Shown here piece after piece: positions 30,816 through 38,160 of a DNA stretch of 38,160 nt; position 1 is the first letter of the stretch, and the number at the start of each line of letters is the position of its first letter. The stretch is taken from the NCBI GenBank assembly GCA_016934295.1, contig JAFGTD010000319.1:1-38160 (forward strand). The letters run 5' to 3'. The notes under the pieces are model-generated. The model was not told where the DNA came from, ran no database searches, and worked only from the letters and a program-made list of their open reading frames with translations. This DNA is from Acidobacteriota bacterium (GTDB taxonomy: Bacteria > Acidobacteriota > UBA6911). The translations under genes were made by a program, and so were the position numbers.

Positions 30816-31637
30816 TTGCTGTTAGAAAACAGAGTGGCGGTTATTACCGGAAGCGCCAACGGCATGGGAAAGGCCATGGCGCTGAAGTTCGCGGGCGAAG
30901 GCTGCAATATTGTCGTCAACGACATCCAGATTGAAAAAGCTCAGGAGGTCGCCGAAACAATCAAGGTCGGCGGCCGGGATGCGATAGCGGTCAAGGCAGA
31001 CGTCTCCAGCAGCGAGGACATCAAATCCCTGATCAGCCAGGCGATTGCAAAATTCGGCCGGATCGACATCCTGGTCACCAACGCCGGGGCCGCCGGCGGG
31101 GCCGACCTGGAGCATTCGGACGAGGATGAGTGGGACAGGGTCCTGGCGCTGAATCTGAAAGGCGCGTTCATGCTCTGCAAGGCCGCCGTTCCCCACATGA
31201 AAAAACAGCGCTACGGCAAGATCATCATGCTTTCCTCCATGGGCGCCGTCCGTCCTTCAATATCCGTGCTTGCCTACCACGCTGCCAAATCCGGCATTAT
31301 TGGCTTGATGAAAAATCTCGCATTTGAACTGGCCTCTTTCGGTATCCACGTAAACTGCATAGTGCCCGGACCGATTGAGACTCCATTCTGGGACCCGCTT
31401 TCCGTGGGCATGTCGGAAGAGAAAAAGCGGGCCTTCTTTGCCGCACTCGGCAAGAAGGAAGTGCCGCTCGGCCGCATGGGCCAACCGGAAGAGATCGCCG
31501 GACCGGCCCTGTTCTTCGCGTCGGAACTATCTTCCTACGTCACGGGCCAGGTGTTGTGCGTCGCCGGCGGCCAGCCGGGCATCACCCGAGACATGACCTT
31601 CATCTCCGCCCCGGAAAGCGGAGAATTCGGGAAATAA
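30816..31637 (+). CDS. Short-chain dehydrogenase/reductase, copy 3 (TTG start)
   Basis: This 273-residue SDR has TGSANGMG (11-18), TNAG (88-91), Ser in MLSSMGA (about 140) and Tyr154/Lys158 (YHAAK). An Asp after the second strand (IVVNDIQ) favours NAD(H). The start is TTG at 30816, supported by GGAGG 8 bases upstream and by the position of the first strand only seven residues in; no ATG occurs between the stop of the previous gene and the fold. It is the last gene of the catabolic run and is followed by a terminator-like hairpin. Confidence 0.92.
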   Translation: MLLENRVAVITGSANGMGKAMALKFAGEGCNIVVNDIQIEKAQEVAETIKVGGRDAIAVKADVSSSEDIKSLISQAIAKFGRIDILVTNAGAAGGADLEHSDEDEWDRVLALNLKGAFMLCKAAVPHMKKQRYGKIIMLSSMGAVRPSISVLAYHAAKSGIIGLMKNLAFELASFGIHVNCIVPGPIETPFWDPLSVGMSEEKKRAFFAALGKKEVPLGRMGQPEEIAGPALFFASELSSYVTGQVLCVAGGQPGITRDMTFISAPESGEFGK

Positions 31638-31655
31638 ATACAAGAAGCACTACAG

Positions 31656-31709
31656 AAAAGGGGGCATAATACTTTTTTCGGTATAATAAGTATTATGTTC
31701 CCATTTTTT
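31656..31709 (+). terminator. Probable intrinsic terminator of the catabolic run
   Basis: CATAATACTT (31665-31674) and AAGTATTATG (31688-31697) form a perfect 10-base stem around a 13-base loop. It extends outward by two G-U pairs and GGG/CCC, with A-run/T-run flanks (AAAAG upstream, ATTTTTT at 31703-31709). The hairpin begins 18 bases after the last SDR stop codon. Confidence 0.62.
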
Positions 31710-31785
31710 ATGTGGTCGCGAATTGCAGCTGTCTTTTCCTTCAAATTCATACACGTAACCGTTATAAAAATATATCGTCCATACT

Positions 31786-31806
31786 GCACATTTTCTGTGC
31801 TATACT
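31786..31806 (+). promoter_or_regulatory. Extended -10 promoter and operator candidate of the vapBC module
   Basis: GCACATTTTCTGTGC (31786-31800) is an inverted repeat of GCACA and TGTGC, and a further TTGTGC lies at 31811-31816. It overlaps the sequence TGC-TATACT (31798-31806), an extended -10 element without a good -35 box. Such overlap fits autorepression by the antitoxin gene product that starts at 31828. Confidence 0.45.
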
Positions 31807-31827
31807 TTTTTTGTGCAAGGAGGGGAT

Positions 31828-32058
31828 ATGGGTAAAAACATCACATTGCGCCTGGATGAATCCGTTATCCGCCAGGCAAAACATGCGGCTGTAGAGCAGG
31901 ATCAGTCGCTATCGGAATGGATTACTAACCTGATAACGCGTACCGTTTCAAAGAAAACCCGGTCCCTGTCTGCAAGGGAGAAAGCATTGCAGCGGATGAA
32001 ACGCGGCTTTCATTTAGGAGGAGAGCCCCTTTCGAGGGAACAGGCGCATGAGCGATAA
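31828..32058 (+). CDS. Antitoxin of a VapBC-type module (ribbon-helix-helix)
   Basis: This 76-residue protein begins with the ribbon-helix-helix pattern GKNITLRLDESVIRQAKHAA, where a short strand is followed by two helices (QSLSEWITNLITRTV), and ends in a charged tail that would wrap the toxin. It should dimerise, bind its operator and inhibit the PIN protein. GGAGGGG directly precedes ATG 31828. The 3' end overlaps the toxin start by 11 bases, the normal translational coupling of such modules. Confidence 0.85.
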   Translation: MGKNITLRLDESVIRQAKHAAVEQDQSLSEWITNLITRTVSKKTRSLSAREKALQRMKRGFHLGGEPLSREQAHER

Positions 32059-32470
32059 ACAGGTTTTTGTAGATACAAACATCCTGGTTTATGCACATGA
32101 TAAGGATGCCGGTGACAAATATAGGACAGCCAGGGCGGCCGTGGAATCTTTATGGCATCGACCGATATTTCCAAGCATCAGCGTCCAGGTCCTTCAGGAA
32201 TTTTACGTGAACCTCATCAGGAAGAACGTCAAGGCATCGGATGTCCGCGAAACAATCGTGAATTACCTTGAATGGGACGTGATTAATAACGACCGTAAAC
32301 TTTTACTCGAAGGCATGCATTTGAAAGACAAATTATCCATATCGTTTTGGGATGCTCTGATTGTAGCGGCAGCAAAGAATGCGAAAGCAAAGGAGCTTTG
32401 GAGTGAAGATCTGAATCCCGGCCAGAATTACGAGGGAGTTATTGTTGTCAATCCTTTAAAGAAAAAATAA
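32048..32470 (+). CDS. PIN-domain toxin ribonuclease (VapC-like)
   Basis: This 140-residue PIN-domain protein has the four acidic residues expected to hold Mg2+: Asp9 in VFVDTNILVY, Glu51 in VQVLQEFYVN, Asp102 in SFWDALIVAAA and Asp121 in WSEDLNPGQ. VapC toxins cleave tRNA or rRNA when released from the antitoxin. The start lies inside the antitoxin gene. The length and the VLQEFYVNL segment agree with PIN toxins found with CopG/RHH-type partners. Confidence 0.9.
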   Translation: MSDKQVFVDTNILVYAHDKDAGDKYRTARAAVESLWHRPIFPSISVQVLQEFYVNLIRKNVKASDVRETIVNYLEWDVINNDRKLLLEGMHLKDKLSISFWDALIVAAAKNAKAKELWSEDLNPGQNYEGVIVVNPLKKK

Positions 32471-32620
32471 ATCCTCAATAAAACTTCTTCCCGTCCGTCA
32501 AGACTTTGAATTTGTATATCTTCATTCGTTTCTTTCATGAATAACGCGTTAAGCTGAGAGGTGCGCGGCTTTTGGCATCCTCTAAAGCGCAGGATTCGGC
32601 AACGCTTCAAGTTTCGCCTG

Positions 32621-33160
32621 TCAATCGGCCTTGGCAAAACTGTACGTTTTATTGCCCTTTCCGACAAATCGGAAGATGCCGGCGCCGGTCACCCGCTCGA
32701 GCACTTCATCTTCTTTCATATGGTGGTCGCTAAAGGACAATATGCCGCCGGGTTTGAGTATTCTGTGAAGCTCCCGCAGGATGTCGCCGGGACGCGCGAG
32801 ATCGTGAAAGACATCATACAACAGGACGGTATCCAAACCACCGTCCGGGAGCCCGGTATTGCAGTCAGACTCGATAGCTTCGATGTTCCCGATCCCTTTT
32901 CCCGTCGCCATCTTTTTGACTCGGTGAACGGCAAGCGGATGCATGTCGAGCGCATAAATTTTGCCGGAAGGGCCCACCAGTTCCACAAGCGGCAGGATGT
33001 AACCCCCGGGACCGCACCCGAAATCGAGCACTGAGAATCCGGGTTTTATTCCGGCTTCATTCAACACATCCGAACGAGGCCGAATGAGGTCGCGGATTTT
33101 GAACATCATACTCATAATCCTGAAGCCGATACTCGACATCGACCTATTTGTTGCTGCCAT
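32621..33160 (-). CDS. Class I SAM-dependent methyltransferase
   Basis: This 179-residue protein has a Rossmann-type methyltransferase core: motif I VLDFGCGPGGYILPLVEL, an acidic residue ending strand 2 (IYALDMHPLAV), motif for strand 4 (VLLYDVFHDL) and the post-IV segment RILKPGGILSFSDHHMKED. It is in the Methyltransf_11/UbiE-like group; the methyl acceptor is unknown. ATG 33160 is preferred, since GGAG lies 8 bases upstream; a GTG at 33169 is possible. It is a stand-alone minus-strand gene. Confidence 0.87.
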   Translation of the reverse strand: MAATNRSMSSIGFRIMSMMFKIRDLIRPRSDVLNEAGIKPGFSVLDFGCGPGGYILPLVELVGPSGKIYALDMHPLAVHRVKKMATGKGIGNIEAIESDCNTGLPDGGLDTVLLYDVFHDLARPGDILRELHRILKPGGILSFSDHHMKEDEVLERVTGAGIFRFVGKGNKTYSFAKAD

Positions 33161-33412
33161 TTTCTTCACTCCATTGTGTTGTTCCTTTGTTGCCGAACGT
33201 TAAGGCTCATCGACCAGCGCGTGTTTTTCACGCGCTGCCCCGGTGAAGTCGATTGGACCTTGGCCCCCCTGATATCGCGCGCGCGGGCGAGTGCCTTTCC
33301 CGATTCCCTCACGATCCTGCAATCACCGGATTTGTCGATTGCCAAATGCTCTCCCTCAATCCATTCAAAAACCTCGTCGTGTTTAAGAAATCTTTAGGCA
33401 CTTTACAAAAAC
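33161..33412. other. Gap with a start-less open frame
   Basis: On the minus strand a frame stays open from about 33390 to 33168 (HDEVFEWIEGEHLAIDKSGD and onward) without an upstream start codon. It could be a decayed gene end or chance; I cannot assign it to a family. GGAG upstream of the methyltransferase start lies at its end. Confidence 0.3.
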
Positions 33413-34093
33413 TTACGCTTGAGTCTCATGTGTCAAATGTTCCGTCCCCATTCGGCGAAAGAGGACAGCCAGGGACCACGTCGATCCGGGAAATGTAACT
33501 GCCCAGAGTGCAGCAATCCATATCATCCAATGAAAGTACATTTGCAGCGCAAGGAACGGCAGCAACAGTCCGTTTGCCGTTAAGAACAGGCGTACGATTC
33601 TCTCCAGACCTTTCCCCGTAAATGCCCTTGCAACAAAAAGAGTGGACAGACTCATAAAACTGTAACCGAGAATGTCGACAGCATACAAGAATGAATCGAA
33701 AGGCGTGAACAAGAATGCCTCAATGCCCTGGATCCGACCTGCAGCTAACCGGGGCATCACCCAGGCGAGTTGAACGTAGTAGTTGATGCTGATTAAAGCT
33801 GCGTAAATAGTGGCGAATACTACCGCTGAGTGACTCCATATTTTTCTATCCGGAGAGGACAAATAGTGGATGCTTACAATAAGCAAAAGAAACGAAGCTC
33901 CCAAGAACAATGATGGCGTAAGAAGGACAACTATTCCCAGAGGCGTACTGGCATTCTCAGGCCCTCCTCCGGATCCCATCAACCCTATCCACTCCGCTAT
34001 CTGACCGATGTCGTACATCAAACTGAATATAGTAGCAAGCACGGCGGACCAAAATCCGACGGACTTTGTCGAAGGAGATATTTTTATAACCAT
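33413..34093 (-). CDS. Hypothetical integral membrane protein with about six helices
   Basis: This 226-residue protein is strongly hydrophobic, with membrane segments near residues 13-30, 51-76, 86-108, 128-152, 166-186 and 188-210. There is no signal peptide, cofactor motif or recognisable catalytic residue. I do not recognise the family with certainty; the topology resembles small DUF4386-like or related bacterial membrane proteins. Only a weak purine-rich site (GAGAG) precedes ATG 34093. It lies on the same strand as the secreted NTF2-like gene upstream. Confidence 0.65.
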   Translation of the reverse strand: MVIKISPSTKSVGFWSAVLATIFSLMYDIGQIAEWIGLMGSGGGPENASTPLGIVVLLTPSLFLGASFLLLIVSIHYLSSPDRKIWSHSAVVFATIYAALISINYYVQLAWVMPRLAAGRIQGIEAFLFTPFDSFLYAVDILGYSFMSLSTLFVARAFTGKGLERIVRLFLTANGLLLPFLALQMYFHWMIWIAALWAVTFPGSTWSLAVLFRRMGTEHLTHETQA

Positions 34094-34201
34094 AAATTAC
34101 ATCTCTCGGAATTTTATAAGTTTTTGCTTTGCGTTCATCTTGGCCAGGGACTCAATTGCTCAATCAATTCATATGCAGAACTATCAACGGTTCGACGACA
34201 T

Positions 34202-34696
34202 TCAGTCGGTGAAGACGGTCAGCTTGCGCTCCTGAATCAACCACTTGCCATTGTTCTTGACGAGTCGGTCTCTGGAGCGGCCCATCGCCGCCGCGGTCAT
34301 TTTGCCATCCTCGCCGCGAAGCACCGTCTGCCAGTATGACTGATGCAAGGCCTCGCCGGGTTTCGGGAACGTGATGCGCACGTTGCTGATCAGGTGGTAC
34401 AGATTTGAGGGCGGCAATCCCTTCGCCTCGTTGTCGTCACGCCGCCCGATGAGGCTCGTGACGATCTTGCGTATCTCCTCGCGTCCTTTACTGATGTTGC
34501 CGTTCGAATCGATGACGGCATCTTCGGTGAAAACGGCGACGTAGCCCTCGGCATCCAGTGAATCCACCGCCCACACATAACGTGCCATCACGTCCCCGAC
34601 CGCCACACGGTCTTCATAGGCGCCGAGATTGTCCTGTGCCGTGAGGATCACGGGCGCGGTAATTAACGCAATAATAAAAGCAAAATGAAATCTCAT
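34202..34696 (-). CDS. Secreted SnoaL/NTF2-like protein (ketosteroid isomerase fold)
   Basis: The 164-residue product starts with a signal peptide (MRFHFAFIIALITAPVILTA, cleavage near residue 20). The mature part follows the SnoaL/NTF2 pattern: helix with DRVAVGDVMARYVWAVDSLD, AVFTEDAVIDSNGNISKGRE, then the curved sheet with ISNVRITFP, YWQTVLRGEDG and RDRLVKNNGKWLIQERKLTV. Such domains bind small hydrophobic molecules or catalyse isomerisation or aldol-type reactions. GGAGG lies 10 bases before ATG 34696. A 45-residue ORF precedes it closely, so the two are probably one operon. Confidence 0.85.
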   Translation of the reverse strand: MRFHFAFIIALITAPVILTAQDNLGAYEDRVAVGDVMARYVWAVDSLDAEGYVAVFTEDAVIDSNGNISKGREEIRKIVTSLIGRRDDNEAKGLPPSNLYHLISNVRITFPKPGEALHQSYWQTVLRGEDGKMTAAAMGRSRDRLVKNNGKWLIQERKLTVFTD

Positions 34697-34717
34697 GGTT
34701 TGTGTTCCTCCGTTCTG

Positions 34718-34855
34718 TTACGACGGTGATTCAAAACGCATCTCCAATTCATTTAAGCGTTGCGGAGCCTCTCTTTTCAAGATGAACCGGACAAGATCGC
34801 GTTCTTCAGCAGTGAATTGTCGTTGACATGGAATGCAGTATGGAATTTCATCCAT
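34718..34855 (-). CDS. Small protein of 45 residues with a C-x2-C motif
   Basis: ATG 34855 has a good ribosome-binding site (GAGGTG, about 7 bases upstream). The product starts MDEIPYCIPCQRQFTAEERD and continues with a helical, charged tail. The Cys pair could hold a metal or form half of a zinc site. It ends 21 bases before the NTF2-like gene start, which has its own GGAGG. I do not recognise it; the case rests on the start signal, the operon position and the amphipathic composition. Confidence 0.45.
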   Translation of the reverse strand: MDEIPYCIPCQRQFTAEERDLVRFILKREAPQRLNELEMRFESPS

Positions 34856-35073
34856 TATTGCACCTCTAACTTGAATTGTACGGAACCGGCGAAATAATTC
34901 GCGGGCTGGACGCTGATCCGTATATCCGGAATTTCCACTCTCTGCTCGGCCTATTTCAGTTTCTGACCGGATTTATTATGAATACAATTTTGAAAATTCA
35001 ATGGTGATTTTACACAGGCTCAGGCAGGAAAACAACTTCGGGCAAAAGGAAGCTAACGCCCATTCTTGCGAAC

Positions 35074-35098
35074 AAGGGCGAACACAAGATTCGCCCCT
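35074..35098. repeat. AGGGCGAAC/TTCGCCC repeat, copy 2
   Basis: AAGGGCGAACACAAGATTCG followed by CCCC is a compact inverted repeat of the same words as at 3757-3820. Confidence 0.6.
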
Positions 35099-35174
35099 TA
35101 CGATCAACATAACGTAACAACATACCAATCAGACTGCGGGCCGGCCCTAATCTCCAATTTTCAATTCATGGGAA

Positions 35175-35202
35175 GAGGGCGAACGCGAGGTTTTCCCCTA
35201 CC
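35175..35202. repeat. AGGGCGAAC/TTTTCCCCTACC repeat, copy 3
   Basis: AGAGGGCGAACGCGAGGTTT followed by TCCCCTACC is a diverged copy of the same family, located 12 bases from the AOR stop codon. It is preceded by the AT word CAATTTTCAATT, which also occurs at 29855-29868. Confidence 0.5.
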
Positions 35203-35214
35203 TTGAATTCGGGC

Positions 35215-37098
35215 CTACAGAACATCCTGGAGGCCGAGTTTCTCGATGGTTTCCGGCTTGATGGCGGCGGTGTCGACATCGTAGCCCATGGCTTCGTAGT
35301 ACTGCCGCTTCAGCTCTTCGAAATCAATCTTTACGTCTTTGAGTTTCCCCGCAGTCAGGGGCGGATCTCCGCAAACCCTCGGAGGAATCTGGAAGTCGGA
35401 GGGCTTGAATCCGTGCTTGAGATTGAAGGCATGCATAATGGCCGCAATGCGATGGCCGGTCTCGACCAGGTTTTCGGGCGTCAGATCCCACCCTGTGATC
35501 GCTTTCATGACGTCGACGAACCGGAAGTTCAAACCGTCGGCCGCAAACAGGCAGGCGCCCGACGTGTTGGTTATATGCTGCCAGCCGGCCATGATCGCAT
35601 GGTATTTTCCCTTCCCTTCGGGATTGTATTTATCCAGCTTGTTGGGAAGGCCCAGCATCTCGCAGATCAGTCCGGGAGCATGGCCGTCTTCGGCGAACAT
35701 TGTTCCGCCTCGGGTATGCTTGCCGGGAGTAGGATCCGATGAGTATGTCGCGCCCCACCCGGGAGCCTGCCTGGGATCGTGCATCGGCATCAGTTCGCCG
35801 CCGACATGCATGGCCAGCGGTTCCGCTTCCTTGCCTATTTTTTCAGCCGCGATCTTCCCGCCTTCGGCCAGGATATCGCCGATCCCTTCCCGCCTGGCGA
35901 TCTTGTGAACCAGTTCGACAATCACGTCGCTGTTGCCCCAGGTCAGCTCCATGCCGTCGGTATCACCCCTGGTCAAAAGGCCGTTTTCGTAGCATTCGAT
36001 CGCCAGGGCGATGGTCGATCCGGTACCGATCGTATCCAGCCCGTAGCGGTTGCACAGATCGTTGGCATAGATCATGGATTCCATATCGATGTTCAGGCAA
36101 TCGGGACCGAAAGCCGCCAGTGTTTCGTATTCCGGCTTGTGGGTTTTCTTTAGGGGATACTTTCCACCGGGCACTTCGAGCCATCCGCCGCACGCGATCT
36201 TGCAGTCTTCGCAGGCATACTTTTCGACAATATACTTTTCCAGGGCTTCATAGCCGACCTTTTCCCATAGTTCTTTCGGGAAGTCTTCGACATTATTGCC
36301 GCCCCAGTTCCTGATGGGCACATCATGGGTCGCCATGTGCGGCCCCATTGCGCCGGGAGTTCCGGTGTTGCTCAAAACCATAATCATGCCGGAGGGGTCG
36401 TTGACCATATCTTCGGTAATAGCCGTCACCAGTTCCTTCACTTTCACCATGTCGTGAAGCCCTGGACGCTGGAATCCCATGCAGGCAACGGCTTTCAGAT
36501 TCTTGGACCCCATGACGGCGCCCAGCCCGCTGCGGGCTGCCGCCCGCCCGTGATCGTTGATAACTGCCGCGATACGGGCGCATTTTTCCCCGCCGGGCCC
36601 AATGCTTACGATCCTGTAATCCTTGCCCTGATTCTCTTCACGGATCATCGCCTCCGTCTCAATCGTATCCTTGCCCCATAAATGGGAGGCGTCCTTCAGC
36701 TCAGGTTTGCCGTTGGTAACAAGGAGATAGACCGGGCGTTCCGATTTGCCCTCGAAGAAGATCATGTCATAGCCCGATGCTCTCTGGGCGATGGCGAAGT
36801 TGCCGCCGCTGTTGGCGTCGCCCCAGTACCCTGTCAGCGGGGATTTGCCCATGGCCGTAAACCGGCAGGTGGAAACCGTCCCGGCCAGCGTCAACGGGCC
36901 TGTTCCCAGAGCGAAAATGTTATCGGGCCCCAACGGATCCGCCCCCGCTTTCATGCGGTCATACATGATCCTTGCACCGATCCCGTAACCGCCTATAAAG
37001 TTGCGTGCCAAATCTTCCGACAGTTCCTCCTGTTGGATTGTTCCGTCGTTTAAATTGACAAATAGCATTTTGCCTATATAACCGTATCTAGCTTTCAT
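35215..37098 (-). CDS. Aldehyde:ferredoxin oxidoreductase family protein, copy 2
   Basis: This 627-residue protein is a full-length AOR homologue. The pterin-binding N-terminal domain shows NFIGGYGIGARIMYDRM (33-49), TGPLTLAGTVSTCRFTAMGK (66-85) and SGLGAVMGSKNLKAVACMG (190-208). The 4Fe-4S motif is canonical, Cys296-x2-Cys299-x3-Cys303 (ACEDCKIACGGW). The distal cluster Cys lies in the SGACLFAADG region. It oxidises an aldehyde or reduces an acid with ferredoxin or through a partner flavoprotein. ATG 37098 is used because GAGGTG lies 5 bases upstream. A FAD/NAD(P) reductase gene sits just upstream on the same strand, as in AorABC-type clusters, which suggests NAD(P)-linked electron transfer for this copy. 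Confidence 0.92.
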   Translation of the reverse strand: MKARYGYIGKMLFVNLNDGTIQQEELSEDLARNFIGGYGIGARIMYDRMKAGADPLGPDNIFALGTGPLTLAGTVSTCRFTAMGKSPLTGYWGDANSGGNFAIAQRASGYDMIFFEGKSERPVYLLVTNGKPELKDASHLWGKDTIETEAMIREENQGKDYRIVSIGPGGEKCARIAAVINDHGRAAARSGLGAVMGSKNLKAVACMGFQRPGLHDMVKVKELVTAITEDMVNDPSGMIMVLSNTGTPGAMGPHMATHDVPIRNWGGNNVEDFPKELWEKVGYEALEKYIVEKYACEDCKIACGGWLEVPGGKYPLKKTHKPEYETLAAFGPDCLNIDMESMIYANDLCNRYGLDTIGTGSTIALAIECYENGLLTRGDTDGMELTWGNSDVIVELVHKIARREGIGDILAEGGKIAAEKIGKEAEPLAMHVGGELMPMHDPRQAPGWGATYSSDPTPGKHTRGGTMFAEDGHAPGLICEMLGLPNKLDKYNPEGKGKYHAIMAGWQHITNTSGACLFAADGLNFRFVDVMKAITGWDLTPENLVETGHRIAAIMHAFNLKHGFKPSDFQIPPRVCGDPPLTAGKLKDVKIDFEELKRQYYEAMGYDVDTAAIKPETIEKLGLQDVL

Positions 37099-37247
37099 TG
37101 GACACCTCTTTGCTTTACGCATCAGGGCCTGTTTATGAATGACATCTGCAGGTCCGTAAATTCAGAAATTATCTGTCCGGTATTTTCCGATATCCGTGAG
37201 TAGAATTCCATTCTTAATGTAAATAATGCACAACGACTTAACCCGGG

Positions 37248-38160
37248 TCAGTAACTTCCCCATACCTTTACCGTCGCGATCTTCATTCGAAGATCGCACT
37301 GGAGGCAACGACCCGATTCGTAGTCGGCCGTATTCTCCTCGAGCCCCTGATCGACCTTGCAGAAGCTCGTCACCCGCTCTTCGGGAGCCACGCATACCGG
37401 TTCGCACCGGTCCATAAATGCAAATTCCTTATCCGGCCCAAGGCCGGGATCCGGTTCGGATGCCGGGGCCAGCTTTTCGTCGATCAAGCCGCTTCCTCCC
37501 AGGTAGATGTCAACAGCCGTTGCGCATCTTCTGCCGGAGGCGATCGCCCCGATCAGCGCACTCGCCCCATGGACGGCATCCCCCGCGGCGTAGACGCCTT
37601 CCATGCTTGTTTCGGAAGTGTAATCCTCCACTTCGATTCGATTTTTTTCACTCAAATCCAAATCGAAGGATTCCGGCACGTCGGGTTCCTGACCTACCGC
37701 CAGAATAACCGTATCCGCATCCATCCGGCTTTCGCTGTCTTCCGCCACTTCCAGTTCAATCGTCCCGTCCTCCTCGAAATAGAACGCATCGACATCCTGA
37801 AACGCCACGCCTTTTACCCTGCCGTTCTCGCAGAGAATCTCGGTCGCGGTTTTCGAGGGATGTATCCGGACGCCCTCCTCTTCCCCCTGCTTGATTTCGT
37901 CGCGGGATGCAGGCATTGCCGGCCTGCTTTCAATACAGCACAGGTGCACCTGCTCCGCACCGAGCCGCCTGGCGACCCGGGCGCTGTCAAAAGCCGCATT
38001 GCCTCCGCCCAGCACGACGACGCGTTTGCCTGTTTCGAAACCCTCGCCCAGGTTCACACTCCGCAGAAAGTCCACACAGCCCGTGACGCCTTCGCTGTCG
38101 ATACCCGGAATATCGCTTTTGAGGCTCTTATGCGCGCCTATTGCGACAACCACCGCGTCC
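37248..38160 (-). CDS. FAD/NAD(P)-dependent oxidoreductase (GltD-like), 3' part, continues beyond the window
   Basis: The frame is open to the last base of the window, so only the C-terminal 303 or so residues are seen. It has the second dinucleotide fold of the glutamate synthase small-subunit family (VVVLGGGNAAFDSARVARRL) and the terminal flavin segment GVYAAGDAVHGASALIGAIA. The C terminus bears four Cys residues in two groups (RCEPVCVAP and GRCLQCDLRMKI) that could bind metal or an extra FeS cluster. It lies 149 bases upstream of the AOR gene and probably transfers electrons between NAD(P)H and that enzyme. Confidence 0.85.
   Translation of the reverse strand, partial: DAVVVAIGAHKSLKSDIPGIDSEGVTGCVDFLRSVNLGEGFETGKRVVVLGGGNAAFDSARVARRLGAEQVHLCCIESRPAMPASRDEIKQGEEEGVRIHPSKTATEILCENGRVKGVAFQDVDAFYFEEDGTIELEVAEDSESRMDADTVILAVGQEPDVPESFDLDLSEKNRIEVEDYTSETSMEGVYAAGDAVHGASALIGAIASGRRCATAVDIYLGGSGLIDEKLAPASEPDPGLGPDKEFAFMDRCEPVCVAPEERVTSFCKVDQGLEENTADYESGRCLQCDLRMKIATVKVWGSY

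Larger units (their letters stand above)
34856..35214. other. Intergenic region (359 bases) with repeat words
   Basis: No gene seen. It lies between the small ORF (minus) and the 3' end of the second AOR gene (minus). Two copies of the AGGGCGAAC repeat words lie in its right half. The AT-rich part near 34970-35001 could hold a minus-strand promoter for the small-ORF operon, but the boxes are poor (ATTCAA at 34996-35001 and ATTATG at 34975-34980 on the plus strand, only 15 bases apart). Confidence 0.45.

Noticed and set aside
33168-33390. Start-less minus-strand open frame upstream of the methyltransferase
   Set aside because: About 70 codons without start or family match; chance cannot be excluded.

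Overview
The window reads as an anaerobic, moderately GC-rich bacterium, most likely a Desulfobacterota (deltaproteobacterial) degrader of organic acids or aromatic/alicyclic compounds. This is inferred from the gene repertoire: two tungsten-type aldehyde:ferredoxin oxidoreductase homologues, a TRAP transporter, three class III (CaiB/BaiF) CoA-transferases, an old-yellow-enzyme/dienoyl-CoA-reductase homologue, several SDRs and an adenosylcobalamin mutase pair. No rRNA, tRNA, phage or IS gene was seen.

Layout. (1) 258-5933, plus strand: a PPOX-type flavoprotein, an AOR homologue and a complete TRAP transporter (DctP, DctQ, DctM), with repeat-rich gaps between the TRAP genes. (2) 5943-10764: a minus-strand acidic hypothetical protein, a divergent Pif1-like helicase, a short cupin gene remnant and a minus-strand MFS carrier. 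(3) 11348-31637: a roughly 20-kb run of same-strand catabolic genes: flavoprotein oxidoreductase, SDR, aldehyde dehydrogenase, a fused family-I CoA-transferase homologue, CaiB, a glutamate-mutase-like large subunit, its B12-binding small subunit, CaiB, OYE/dienoyl-CoA reductase, CaiB, enoyl-CoA hydratase, MmgE/PrpD, SDR, SDR. It is interrupted at 15221-16988 by a HigBA toxin-antitoxin pair and an AT-rich secreted protein, and at 25738-26127 by a four-helix-bundle (bS23-like) gene. (4) 31828-34855: a VapBC-type module, a methyltransferase, a six-helix membrane protein, a secreted NTF2-like protein and a 45-residue small ORF. (5) 35215-38160, minus strand: a second AOR homologue and the 3' part of a GltD-like FAD/NAD(P) reductase that runs off the window.

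The large run looks like one degradation pathway. A carboxylic acid would be activated by CoA transfer, oxidised or reduced by the flavoproteins and SDRs, rearranged by a B12 mutase, hydrated, and cleaved or hydrolysed by the CoA-transferase-fold protein. The mutase proteins are clear relatives of glutamate mutase GlmE/GlmS, but the GlmE substrate loop is rewritten and there is no methylaspartase or GlmL. A different substrate is therefore the most attractive hypothesis in the window.

The second unusual signal is a family of nine inverted-repeat elements built from the words GTTTCCCGTT and AACGGGAAAC. They fill almost every ordinary intergenic gap of the run, end just before start codons, and flank the four-helix-bundle gene on both sides. 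Other word-like repeat families lie at 3757-3820, 4397-4637, 29763-29844, 35074-35098 and 35175-35202.
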